From NCBI GenBank assembly GCA_036381475.1, contig DASVCT010000204.1, forward strand, positions 1 through 64,000: a stretch of 64,000 bases of DNA, given 5' to 3'. Position 1 is the first letter of the stretch. The number at the start of each line of letters is the position of its first letter. This DNA is from ZC4RG29 sp036381475. Lineage in GTDB: Bacteria > Bacteroidota > Bacteroidia > Cytophagales > Cyclobacteriaceae. Shown in pieces: positions 34,458 to 42,395 of the stretch. The translations under genes were made by a program, and so were the position numbers. The notes beneath the pieces are model-generated. The model saw only the letters and a program-made list of their open reading frames with translations, was not told the origin of the DNA and did not search any database.

Positions 34458-34924
34458 TGCCAGCAGCGGCCGTCCGCTATTTCAGCGAAGACACGGATTT
34501 CACTATTCCCCACCCCCGCAAGACGACACGGTGGATCAATGCTGTCGCCGACCGTGAAAAGGTCACACTCGGGGAGATAAACTTCATATTCTGCTCCGAC
34601 GCCTACTTGATCGATTTGAACCGCCGCTACCTGCGGCACGACTACTACACCGACATCCTCACGTTTGACAACAGGATCGGGGAGGGTCCCCTCACAGGCG
34701 ACATATATATAAGTATCGAACGGGTCGGTGACAACGCCAGTCGCTTTGGTGTGACCTTCGATGATGAGCTTCACCGCGTGATGGTCCACGGGATTCTCCA
34801 TCTCATAGGGTATTCGGACGCATCGCCCTCCAGGAAGAAGGTCATGAAAAAAAAAGAAGATGCTTACCTATCTTTGCGCCCTGAAGTAGCCGCTGTGCGG
34901 CACTACAGGGCGAAGCCCAGGTAA
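34457..34924 (+). CDS. ybeY: Endoribonuclease YbeY (rRNA maturation)
   Basis: YbeY is a single-strand endoribonuclease involved in 16S rRNA 3'-end maturation and 70S quality control. The 155-residue protein has the family core YLRHDYYTDILTFDN, GDIYISIERV and the metal site HGILHLIGYSD. The canonical site is H-x3-H-x5-H; here His111 and His115 are present but the third ligand is Asp121. I believe this change is common in Bacteroidota YbeY, so the enzyme is probably active. Its position before mnmG, with a shared 1-base overlap upstream, is the normal Bacteroidota arrangement. Confidence 0.93.
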   Translation: MPAAAVRYFSEDTDFTIPHPRKTTRWINAVADREKVTLGEINFIFCSDAYLIDLNRRYLRHDYYTDILTFDNRIGEGPLTGDIYISIERVGDNASRFGVTFDDELHRVMVHGILHLIGYSDASPSRKKVMKKKEDAYLSLRPEVAAVRHYRAKPR

Positions 34925-35012
34925 TCTCTCGGAGCCTGTCCTGGGGTGTCGCGTAGCGGCTACTTGAAGGGAAAATGTGCAGACCCTGAAGGGTGCGAAG
35001 CAACTCCTTCAG

Positions 35013-35030
35013 GGGTTCCACGTGGAACCC
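35013..35030. promoter_or_regulatory. parS-like ParB-binding site 1
   Basis: An 18-bp perfect palindrome, GGGTTCCACGTGGAACCC. Its 14-bp core GTTCCACGTGGAAC differs from the parS consensus GTTNCACGTGAAAC at one position (G for A in the right half). It sits in the ybeY-mnmG spacer next to site 2. Confidence 0.65.
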
Positions 35031-35052
35031 TACGCTTGTAAGATTTCAATTC

Positions 35053-35066
35053 GTTCCACGTGAAAC
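35053..35066. promoter_or_regulatory. parS-like ParB-binding site 2
   Basis: GTTCCACGTGAAAC matches all 14 positions of the core parS consensus GTTNCACGTGAAAC. It is 38 bp (centre to centre) from site 1. Two sites this close, in non-coding DNA, are unlikely by chance. Confidence 0.7.
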
Positions 35067-35126
35067 CCTGAGTACGCAAAAGGGCCCATGCCCTGAAGCG
35101 TCGCGCAGCGACTGCTTCCGGGGGGT

Positions 35127-35155
35127 TGTGGAAATGTGGAAGAAAATGTGGAAAA
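35127..35155 (-). other. Cluster of three DnaA-box-like sequences before mnmG
   Basis: TGTGGAAAT (35127-35135), TGTGGAAGA (35135-35143) and TGTGGAAAA (35147-35155). On the minus strand the last reads TTTTCCACA, which fits TTWTNCACA; the others fit more loosely. They lie directly upstream of the preferred mnmG ATG at 35172. Confidence 0.4.
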
Positions 35156-35171
35156 CTCATTGAGAGAGTCG

Positions 35172-37034
35172 ATGTTTCCTGAATACGATGTAATAGTGGT
35201 GGGTGGTGGTCATGCCGGCTGTGAGGCGGCATGGGCCGCAGCGACCATGGGATCGCGGGTATTGCTGGTCACCATGAACATGGCCACGATCGGACAAATG
35301 TCCTGCAATCCGGCAATGGGGGGCGTCGCAAAAGGCCAGATCGTACGCGAAATAGACGCCCTGGGGGGAATGTCCGGCATCGTATCCGACAGGTCGATGA
35401 TCCAATTCCGGATGCTGAACGCGTCCAAGGGCCCCGCCATGTGGAGTCCGAGGACCCAAAACGACCGCGTAGGATTTGCTCAGCAATGGCGCCTGGCACT
35501 GGAAAGCAATCCGAATATCGACTTCTGGCAGGAAATGGCGCGAGAAATCGTAGTAAAGGACCGGCGCGCCATTGGCATCCGCACGTCCCTCGGGCTTGAG
35601 ATACGCGGAAAGGCCGTCATCCTGACCAACGGTACCTTCCTGAATGGAAAAATCCATATCGGCGAAAAGAACTTCGGAGGTGGTCGCACGGCAGAAAAAG
35701 CCGCCACCGGCCTCACAGAGCAGCTTGTGTCGCTCGGCTTTGAATCAGGCCGGATGAAGACCGGCACGCCCCCCAGGGTGGATGGCCGCACACTCGACTA
35801 TTCCAGGATGGAGGAACAGCCCGGAGATACCCACCCGCGAAAGTTTTCGTTTTCCGATACGGAGCCGCTGACCCGTCAAAGGAGCTGCTTTATTACTTAC
35901 ACCAGCACCGCCGTTCACGACGAGCTGAAGAAAGGCTTTGACAAGTCGCCCATGTTCCAGGGACGGATCCAGGGCCTTGGTCCGCGGTATTGCCCATCTA
36001 TTGAAGACAAGATATGTCGCTTTGCGGAACGGGAGCGCCACCAGATATTCGTAGAACCCGAAGGATGGGACACCATCGAAGTGTACGTTAACGGCTTCTC
36101 CACGTCCCTGCCCGAAGACGTACAGTATTCCGCGCTACGCAAAGTGCCTGGATTCGAAAACGTACGGATGTTCCGTCCCGGATACGCCATTGAGTACGAC
36201 TACTTTCCGCCCCAGCAATTAAAGCTAACGTTAGAAACACAACTCATTGATAATCTGTATTTTGCCGGCCAAATTAACGGCACCACGGGATACGAAGAAG
36301 CGGCCTGCCAGGGACTCATGGCAGGTATCAACGCGCATAACCGGATACACGATCGTGACCCATTCATCCTGAAGCGATCCGAGGCCTACATCGGCGTGCT
36401 CATCGACGACCTCGTCAACAAGGGTACTGAAGAGCCCTACCGGATGTTCACCTCACGGGCAGAATACCGCATCCTCCTCCGCCAGGACAACGCCGACCTG
36501 CGCCTCACACCCGCCGGGCACCGGCTCGGCCTGGCCTCAGACGACAGGATGGAACGGGTTATAGATAAAAAAGCAGACGTCGAGCGCCTCCGCAAAGCCC
36601 TCGAAGCCTTCAAAGTAAGCCCGGACGACGTGAATGAACCCCTTGTCCGGCTCAATACAGCCACCGTGAGGGAAAAAGTGCCTGCACTGAACCTCCTCCG
36701 GCGACCCCACATTGGGCTTGAAGAACTCCGCACACTTCACCCCGAACTCGATCGGCTCATTGGTCAGTACCATCCGGAAGTACAGGAACAGGTCGAGATC
36801 GGCCTCAAGTATGAGACATATATCGACCGGGAACAAAAGCTCGCCGAAAAGATCGGCAGCCTTGAAAACTTCCGGATCAGCCCAGACTTTGATTACACCC
36901 GAATTCACGCGCTTTCAGCCGAAGGCCGGGAAAAACTCATGCGCGTAAAGCCGGAGACGCTGGGCCAGGCTTCCCGCATCAGCGGCGTATCGCCGTCCGA
37001 CATATCCGTCCTGACCATTTACCTTGGCCGATAA
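35172..37034 (+). CDS. mnmG: tRNA uridine-5-carboxymethylaminomethyl modification enzyme MnmG (GidA)
   Basis: MnmG, with MnmE, installs the carboxymethylaminomethyl group on U34 of several tRNAs using FAD. The ATG at 35172 gives 620 residues; a GTG at 35136 would add 12 residues read from the TGTGGAA repeat. Seen motifs are the FAD site YDVIVVGGGHAGCEAAWAA, MSCNPAMGGVAKGQIVREID, FLNGKIHIG, GRMKTGTPPRVDGRT, the strongly conserved GTTGYEEAACQGLMAGINA, EPYRMFTSRAEYRILLRQDN and the C-terminal domain ending ISPDFDYTRI...ISGVSPSDISVL. gidA is a classical neighbour of replication origins. The next gene starts on the base after the stop. Confidence 0.97.
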   Translation: MFPEYDVIVVGGGHAGCEAAWAAATMGSRVLLVTMNMATIGQMSCNPAMGGVAKGQIVREIDALGGMSGIVSDRSMIQFRMLNASKGPAMWSPRTQNDRVGFAQQWRLALESNPNIDFWQEMAREIVVKDRRAIGIRTSLGLEIRGKAVILTNGTFLNGKIHIGEKNFGGGRTAEKAATGLTEQLVSLGFESGRMKTGTPPRVDGRTLDYSRMEEQPGDTHPRKFSFSDTEPLTRQRSCFITYTSTAVHDELKKGFDKSPMFQGRIQGLGPRYCPSIEDKICRFAERERHQIFVEPEGWDTIEVYVNGFSTSLPEDVQYSALRKVPGFENVRMFRPGYAIEYDYFPPQQLKLTLETQLIDNLYFAGQINGTTGYEEAACQGLMAGINAHNRIHDRDPFILKRSEAYIGVLIDDLVNKGTEEPYRMFTSRAEYRILLRQDNADLRLTPAGHRLGLASDDRMERVIDKKADVERLRKALEAFKVSPDDVNEPLVRLNTATVREKVPALNLLRRPHIGLEELRTLHPELDRLIGQYHPEVQEQVEIGLKYETYIDREQKLAEKIGSLENFRISPDFDYTRIHALSAEGREKLMRVKPETLGQASRISGVSPSDISVLTIYLGR

Positions 37035-37916
37035 ATGCAGGAAATCGAAGTTTGCCCCGTCTGCGGAAATATGAACCTTCACGAATTCCTCCGCACGCGG
37101 GACTTTCACTTTACGCAGGAGGAATTCTCCCTAAAACGGTGCGCCCAATGCTCCTTCATCATGACTTCACCCCGGCCTGACAACGAAAAATTGCCCTACT
37201 ACTATTCCTCAGCCGATTACCTCTCGCATTCGGCAGGATCAAAGGGCATCCTCGGCAACGTGTACCGGCTTGCCCGGCACTTTACCGTCAAAAAGAAAAC
37301 TGCCCTGATCCGTCGCTTCCAGAAACCGGGAACTTTGCTCGACTTCGGCTGCGGCACCGGTGAATTTCTCATTCACGCCCACAACACCGGATGGAGGACC
37401 TATGGCGTCGAACCCTCCGAGGCAGCACGCCAGGCAGCCACAGCACGCCTGCCCGACGTCTTCCCAAATCTCGACCCCATACCGCTCGAGTCCTGCAACG
37501 CGATCACCCTCTGGCATGTGCTTGAGCATGTGCCAGACCTCCAACAAACCCTGCACGACCTCATCAACCGGCTGACTCCCGACGGCGCGCTCTTCATCGC
37601 CGTGCCAAACATCGAAAGCGCCGACAGCCGGCACTATCATGCAATCTGGGCAGGACTCGACGTACCCCGTCACCTCTGGCACTTCGGCCGACAAACTATG
37701 GAACGGCTCTTGCAACAACACAACCTGAACCTGACGCGTACAATTCCCATGAAACTCGACGCCTACTATGTGAGCCTCCTGAGCGAGAAATACAGAAACC
37801 ACAATGCACTGACGCTCTCAGGTTACGCACGCGCTATGCGCGTTGCAGTCGCATCTAATCGTGCCGCAAAGAAGTCAGGTGAATACTCCAGCCTACTTTA
37901 CGTTGCCCGCAAATGA
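37035..37916 (+). CDS. Class I SAM-dependent methyltransferase with N-terminal zinc-ribbon-like motif
   Basis: The 293-residue protein opens with four cysteines in zinc-ribbon spacing (CPVCGN, then CAQCSF about 20 residues on). A Rossmann methyltransferase domain follows, with the SAM motif LLDFGCGTGEFLIHAHNTGW and the post-motif WHVLEHVPDLQQTLHDLINR typical of Methyltransf_23. Relatives act on sugars, lipids or quinones; the substrate here is not shown. It begins immediately after the mnmG stop and overlaps the next gene by 4 bp, so it lies inside an operon. Codon use is notably C-rich, as in its neighbours up to 39.6 kb. Confidence 0.87.
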   Translation: MQEIEVCPVCGNMNLHEFLRTRDFHFTQEEFSLKRCAQCSFIMTSPRPDNEKLPYYYSSADYLSHSAGSKGILGNVYRLARHFTVKKKTALIRRFQKPGTLLDFGCGTGEFLIHAHNTGWRTYGVEPSEAARQAATARLPDVFPNLDPIPLESCNAITLWHVLEHVPDLQQTLHDLINRLTPDGALFIAVPNIESADSRHYHAIWAGLDVPRHLWHFGRQTMERLLQQHNLNLTRTIPMKLDAYYVSLLSEKYRNHNALTLSGYARAMRVAVASNRAAKKSGEYSSLLYVARK

Positions 37917-39643
37917 AATACATACCCGTCCTGATACTGCTCTTGCTGATCTCGTTTGCACGATGCGCCCGTCAGACCGCACCGACAGGAGGGCCGCGTG
38001 ATTCCATTCCTCCAGTACTGCTCAACACAGTTCCCGCCAACCAAACCACCGGATACAACGGCCAACGCATCGTTCTTACGTTTGACGAAGATGTGCAGCT
38101 CAATAATCCCCGCCAGCAACTCCTCATCACACCTTCAATCGGAACTGATTTCGAAATGACTGTCCGCCGCAAGACGGTGTACCTTGAACTCAACGCCCCG
38201 CTACGCGACAGCACGACGTATACAATAAATTTCCGGGAAAGTATCCAGGATATCACGGAGAAAAATCCAGCCCGCAACCTTCTTCTCGCGCTCAGTACCG
38301 GAACCTATATTGACTCACTGAACATTGACGGCAGCGTATACCAACTGCTCCGGGGAACTCCCGCTAAGGCAGCCTCGGTAGCGCTATACGTCAACCCCGA
38401 TACCTTCGACATATTCACTCACAAACCGGAATACCTCACCGTCACCAACGATAGCGGCACTTTCCACTTTCAAAACCTGAAGGGGGGAACCTATTACGTC
38501 TATGCCTTTGACGACAAGAATAGAAATGCCATTGTTGATGCGCGTTCCGAGTCATACGGGTTCCTTCGCGATCCTGTGGTACTCCGACCCGACACAGCCA
38601 TATACCTCCGCATTCCTTTGATCAGGCTCGACGCACGTCCCTTGCGACTCATCAGCGCACGTCCTTACAATACCTATTTCAATATCCGTTTGTCCAAATT
38701 GCTCGAGGCCTACTCCATACAGACCGTCAATCCATCAGATAGTGCCCGACTGCGACATACCTATGGTCCTGACCGGGCGAATATCCAGGTGTACCTGCCC
38801 CAGATATCCGTTACCGACAGCATTCCGTTTCAATTCACCGCCACCGACAGCATCGGTCACCGCCTTGACACGGTGCTTTTCGCAAAACTATCACCACGGC
38901 CCGCCAAGCCGGAAGCCTTTAAGATCACTACGCAGTCAGTTGAACTCACACATCCCACTTTCACCCTCACCGGATCTATCCACGCCAACAAACCCATCCG
39001 GTCGCTCAACTATGACAGCATCGTTTACGTTATCGACTCTGCGCTAACGGTGCCCCTAACCGCTGAGGACTTCACGTTAACCGATCAATCATCGCTGGCA
39101 CTCCGGAAAATCATACCCGCGGAATATTTTCCGAGCGCAACGGCAGAACCTGCGCCTGATGACTTCCGGGCAGGTCGACCCAAAGATCAAAAGAAGATGA
39201 TCAACCAACTCCGCCTCGGCAATGGCGCCATCATCTCTATAGAAAATGATTCCTCCGCGGCAACACAAGTCAAAGTTGACATAAAACGCCCCGACAACAC
39301 CGGCGTCATCTCAGTTGCTGTGCAAACCACGGAGCCTCATTTCATCATCCAACTGCTACGCAAAGACTACAGCATTGTCCGGACCGTAGCCGACCAAACT
39401 TCCGTTTCATTCCGCGATCTTACCCCCGCCGACTACCTCATCGCCTACATCTCTGACCGCAATGCCAACGGAAAATGGGATCCCGGAAGTTTCTTCCGCC
39501 GGGAAGAACCTGAACCTGTTGTCTTCTATCGCAACGATGACGGCGTGCCTTCCGTTAACATTAAGGCAAATTGGGAGCTCGGACCTTTGTTGATAACCTA
39601 TCCGGAACCTGTGGATAACAAGGGGAACATTCCACGCCGATAG
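37913..39643 (+). CDS. Ig-like domain lipoprotein
   Basis: The 576-residue protein has a lipoprotein signal (LLLLISFARC) with the Bacteroidota-typical opening CARQTAPTGGPRDSIPPVLL. An SbsA-type Ig-like domain lies at about 30-115 (RIVLTFDEDVQLNNPRQQLL, then STTYTINFRESIQDITEKNP). A prealbumin-like segment follows (SGTFHFQNLKGGTYYVYAFD, then DDKNRNAIVD). A second such segment is near the C-terminus (YLIAYISDRNANGKWDPGSF). The family is widespread in Bacteroidota near core genes, with no known function. It is probably anchored in the outer membrane facing the periplasm or surface. The last codons contain one of the DnaA boxes of the origin candidate (39610-39618). Confidence 0.82.
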   Translation: MKYIPVLILLLLISFARCARQTAPTGGPRDSIPPVLLNTVPANQTTGYNGQRIVLTFDEDVQLNNPRQQLLITPSIGTDFEMTVRRKTVYLELNAPLRDSTTYTINFRESIQDITEKNPARNLLLALSTGTYIDSLNIDGSVYQLLRGTPAKAASVALYVNPDTFDIFTHKPEYLTVTNDSGTFHFQNLKGGTYYVYAFDDKNRNAIVDARSESYGFLRDPVVLRPDTAIYLRIPLIRLDARPLRLISARPYNTYFNIRLSKLLEAYSIQTVNPSDSARLRHTYGPDRANIQVYLPQISVTDSIPFQFTATDSIGHRLDTVLFAKLSPRPAKPEAFKITTQSVELTHPTFTLTGSIHANKPIRSLNYDSIVYVIDSALTVPLTAEDFTLTDQSSLALRKIIPAEYFPSATAEPAPDDFRAGRPKDQKKMINQLRLGNGAIISIENDSSAATQVKVDIKRPDNTGVISVAVQTTEPHFIIQLLRKDYSIVRTVADQTSVSFRDLTPADYLIAYISDRNANGKWDPGSFFRREEPEPVVFYRNDDGVPSVNIKANWELGPLLITYPEPVDNKGNIPRR

Positions 39644-39912
39644 GACCCGGTCACGGAAATTCATCGGAAAAGGCGTCAACGTGTGGATCCTTTTCCGGTT
39701 ATACACAGGAAACCACATCACAGCCTGCCCACAAACCGATTATCCACAACTCACATCTTCTGTGGATATCCCTTCAAGTAACTGAAAAGCAATTTTTTAC
39801 CTGGACCCCATCATCCACATAAATTAAACAAGCGCGAAATACGTTATATTGTCCACATATCCACATGGCTTATTATTCTTATTATATATATAAATTAATA
39901 ATTCATAAAAAG
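39605..39912. other. oriC: Candidate chromosomal replication origin (oriC)
   Basis: Eight DnaA-box-like 9-mers (consensus TTATNCACA) lie in 256 bp. On the minus strand: 39610-39618 (perfect TTATCCACA), 39682-39690 (7/9) and 39761-39769 (ATATCCACA). On the plus strand: 39699-39707 (TTATACACA, fits TTATNCACA), 39740-39748 (perfect), 39811-39819 (TCATCCACA), 39849-39857 (TTGTCCACA) and 39857-39865 (ATATCCACA). They are followed at 39870-39910 by about 41 bp with only two G/C bases, a plausible unwinding element. The plus strand changes from C-rich before to G-rich after. parS-like sites lie 4.7 kb to the left. dnaA itself is not nearby, which is normal in this phylum. Confidence 0.78.
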
Positions 39913-41829
39913 GCACTCTGGATTAGTGCGTTCCTTTTTCTCCTTTGCTACACGCTTCAGGCACAGGAATCACAGGATGTTCAGATCGCTAATGAATACC
40001 TTCTCCAGGGACAAAAGCAGAAGGCGCTGGAGCTCTATCGCGACCTGGCAAAAAGCGCGCGGAATCTTCCTGTCATCCATCACAACTACATGAGTGTGCT
40101 GCTGGATCTGGGGTTGTTCGATGAGGCAAAAGAGCATCTCCGAAAGGTATCGCGCCAGGATCCAAGCAATTTGCAATACAAACTTGATCTTGGATTGGTA
40201 TACATCCGCTCCGGAGATACGGGGAAGGCCGAGAAGCACTTTGACGAACTAATTTCACAAAACAAGTCCAACATTCAGGCCATTAAGATGATGGCCGACT
40301 ATCTCTCTGCGCGTTCAATGAACGAATATGCGGTGAAAGCGTTGACCACGTCACGCAAGTTCCTCGGCAATCCGCATCTGTTTGGTCTCGAACTTGCGAT
40401 GCTGTACAGGCTACAGGGTCAGAAAGATAGAATGGTAGAGGAATATCTCAGCTATGTGACCCAGAGCTCGGCTAATATTCAGTATGTCAAGAATGTCATG
40501 CAGGCCCTGTTAACGAAGCCGGATGAGCTTGAAAGTCTGGAGCGCATTCTGTACGACAAGATTCAGAAGAACCCCGACGTCGAGGTATACTCGGACCTCC
40601 TCATATGGGTGACAATTCAGCAAAAGAATTTTTATGCCTCGTTTGTTCAGGCGAGAGCCTACGATAAACGCTACAAGCGCGAAGGGGAAAAGAGCATGGA
40701 AGTTGCCCAGGTCGCTCTGGACAACGAGGACTTTGCAACGGCGGCGAGAATCTACCGCTATGTAGCGCGGGAATATCCGGGCACTTCGAATTACCTGATG
40801 GCACGCCTTGGCCTGATCCGAACCCGTGAAGCACAGATCAAGAAGCGCTACCCGGTAAACCAGGATTCGGTGCGGACCCTGGTGGAGAACTACAAGAGCT
40901 TCATACAACAGTACCCGGACAATGCTTACTCCCTCGAAGCACGCCGAAGTGAGGCCATACTTCATGCGATGTACCTTGATGAAAAGGATGAGGCGGTCCG
41001 CCTGCTGGAAGATTTGATAGCCAACCCGAAAGCTACACTGTATCTGCGATCCAAAGCGAAGCTGGACCTGGGTGATATTTACCTGCTGAAGGGCGAACCC
41101 TGGGAGTCGACGCTGCTGTACTCCCAGGTAGAGAAGATCCAGAAGGAAAATCCGCTGGGGTATGAAGCCAAGCTAAAAAATGCCAAACTATCCTATTTCA
41201 AGGGCGACTTCAGGCTTGCGCAGGAGCACCTGGATATCCTCAAGGAAGCAACGACCCGTGAAATTGCCAACGACGCCATGGACCTCAGCATGCGCATTAA
41301 GGAAAACATTGCGTTCGACTCAACGGGGGCGGCTTTGAAGGAATACGCGGCTATCGAACTGCTGCTCTACCAGAACAAAGTCGATGAGGCTCTGGCTGCG
41401 ATGGAGGCGTTCCGCGCGGGTGGGACAAAATGGGTCAGCAAAGAAGATGCGTTCAAGATGAACCGGCCGGCTTTGCAAACGAGGGGCGACTCGGCGCTGG
41501 TTCAAATGAAATCCGCAGGCGAGATCGCTACCATCCTGGATGACGTATACTGGCTGGAATCCAACATAAGGCTTCAAAAGGGCGAATTTCTCAAGGCGAT
41601 AGACCTGCTTCAGAAAATCATAACCGATTATCCCGACGACGTCCTTGCCGACGATGCATTCTTCCGTACCGGGGAAATCTATGAGCGCCATCTTGGAGAC
41701 CTCTCCAAGGCTATGGAGGTCTATAGGGAGTTCCTCACGCGGTTTCCCGGCAGCGTATACGCCGCCGAGGCCCGGAAACGTTTTCGTTCACTCCGGGGCG
41801 ATTTTGGGCCGCCCGCACCCGCGCCATAA
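39865..41829 (+). CDS. Secreted tetratricopeptide-repeat protein
   Basis: The 654-residue product has an odd N-terminus (MAYYSYYIYKLIIHKK) encoded by the A/T tract of the origin candidate, then a signal peptide (ALWISAFLFLLCYTLQAQ) and about fifteen TPR-type helical hairpins to the end. Examples are ANEYLLQGQKQKALELYRDL, LYKLDLGLVYIRSGDTGKA-like segments and AIDLLQKIITDYPDDVLADD. TPRs bind other proteins; the last repeats resemble Tol-Pal YbgF/CpoB-type periplasmic scaffolds. The only usable start is the ATG at 39865, whose first base ends a DnaA box, so DnaA binding could affect its expression. Location: probably periplasm or surface. Partner unknown. Confidence 0.8.
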   Translation: MAYYSYYIYKLIIHKKALWISAFLFLLCYTLQAQESQDVQIANEYLLQGQKQKALELYRDLAKSARNLPVIHHNYMSVLLDLGLFDEAKEHLRKVSRQDPSNLQYKLDLGLVYIRSGDTGKAEKHFDELISQNKSNIQAIKMMADYLSARSMNEYAVKALTTSRKFLGNPHLFGLELAMLYRLQGQKDRMVEEYLSYVTQSSANIQYVKNVMQALLTKPDELESLERILYDKIQKNPDVEVYSDLLIWVTIQQKNFYASFVQARAYDKRYKREGEKSMEVAQVALDNEDFATAARIYRYVAREYPGTSNYLMARLGLIRTREAQIKKRYPVNQDSVRTLVENYKSFIQQYPDNAYSLEARRSEAILHAMYLDEKDEAVRLLEDLIANPKATLYLRSKAKLDLGDIYLLKGEPWESTLLYSQVEKIQKENPLGYEAKLKNAKLSYFKGDFRLAQEHLDILKEATTREIANDAMDLSMRIKENIAFDSTGAALKEYAAIELLLYQNKVDEALAAMEAFRAGGTKWVSKEDAFKMNRPALQTRGDSALVQMKSAGEIATILDDVYWLESNIRLQKGEFLKAIDLLQKIITDYPDDVLADDAFFRTGEIYERHLGDLSKAMEVYREFLTRFPGSVYAAEARKRFRSLRGDFGPPAPAP

Positions 41830-41875
41830 CCATCCCTTTTCCCCTTCCGCCGCAGAAATAATTGGCTCCATTTAG

Positions 41876-41887
41876 TATGCATGCATA
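41876..41887. promoter_or_regulatory. Palindrome, possible MarR operator
   Basis: TATGCATGCATA is a perfect 12-bp palindrome 37 bp upstream of the MarR-family gene's ATG. A TACATTCG element (one mismatch to TAnnTTTG) lies just downstream at about 41899-41906, so a bound repressor would overlap the promoter. MarR proteins commonly repress their own operons. Confidence 0.4.
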
Positions 41888-41924
41888 ACAAATTTTGCTA
41901 CATTCGTTCCTCCGATTGACGATC

Positions 41925-42374
41925 ATGAGGCGTGAGGAGACGGTAGACTACAACATCAAGGCGACCTGGCACGCGATTGCGCGGATGTACAATCAGCAGG
42001 CTGCGCGGTATGGTGCGACGATGTCCACAGGATTTGTCTTGCTGAACGTCGATGCTGAGGAGGGCACCCCCGCAACCAAAATTGCCCCCCTGATGGGATT
42101 GGAAGCCCGCAGCCTCACCCGGATTTTGAAGACTATGGAATCGGCGGGTTTGATATTCAGGGCGCCGGATCCAAACGACCGTCGATCGGTCCGGATATTT
42201 CTGACGCCGGAGGGACGTGCGAAGAAAGAGAAAGCGCGTGAAGTCGTGTTGCTGTTTAACAACACGGTATTGCAGCAGGTGGCACCGGAAAAACTGAGAA
42301 TCTTTTTCGAAGTGCTTTCGGAGATCAACAAGGTTGTTGAACGCCCGGATTTATTTGAGGGCATCCAAGCGTAG
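41925..42374 (+). CDS. MarR-family transcriptional regulator of the fad operon
   Basis: The 149-residue protein (ATG at 41925; a TTG at 41895 is ignored) has the MarR winged helix: VLLNVDAEEGTPATKIAPLM, LEARSLTRILKTMESAGLIF (recognition helix) and the wing RAPDPNDRRSVRIFLTPEGR with its conserved DxR. MarR proteins are dimers that release DNA on binding a small ligand. It lies 21 bp upstream of fadN in the same direction, so it probably represses the beta-oxidation operon and responds to a fatty acyl-CoA or acid. The ligand is inferred from the neighbours only. Confidence 0.9.
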   Translation: MRREETVDYNIKATWHAIARMYNQQAARYGATMSTGFVLLNVDAEEGTPATKIAPLMGLEARSLTRILKTMESAGLIFRAPDPNDRRSVRIFLTPEGRAKKEKAREVVLLFNNTVLQQVAPEKLRIFFEVLSEINKVVERPDLFEGIQA

Positions 42375-42395
42375 CCAAGAATCCTTGTACAGTAT

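Larger units (their letters stand above)
34940..35124. repeat. Three REP-like hairpin repeats between ybeY and mnmG
   Basis: Three related elements occur: about 34940-34971, 34984-35015 and 35091-35124. The middle one has a perfect 9-bp stem (CCCTGAAGG with CCTTCAGGG). The third has CCCTGAAGC with GCTTCCGGG (one mismatch) around an inner GTCGC...GCGAC stem. The first keeps the inner GTCGCG-TAGCGGC and a diverged end (CTTGAAGG). The shape, a palindromic unit of about 32 bp with a GCGAC core, is that of a REP element. parS-like site 1 abuts the second copy. Confidence 0.6.

Noticed and set aside
35136..35171. GTG start for mnmG
   Set aside because: It reads through the TGTGGAA repeats. The ATG at 35172 gives the normal MnmG start MFPEYDVIVVG.
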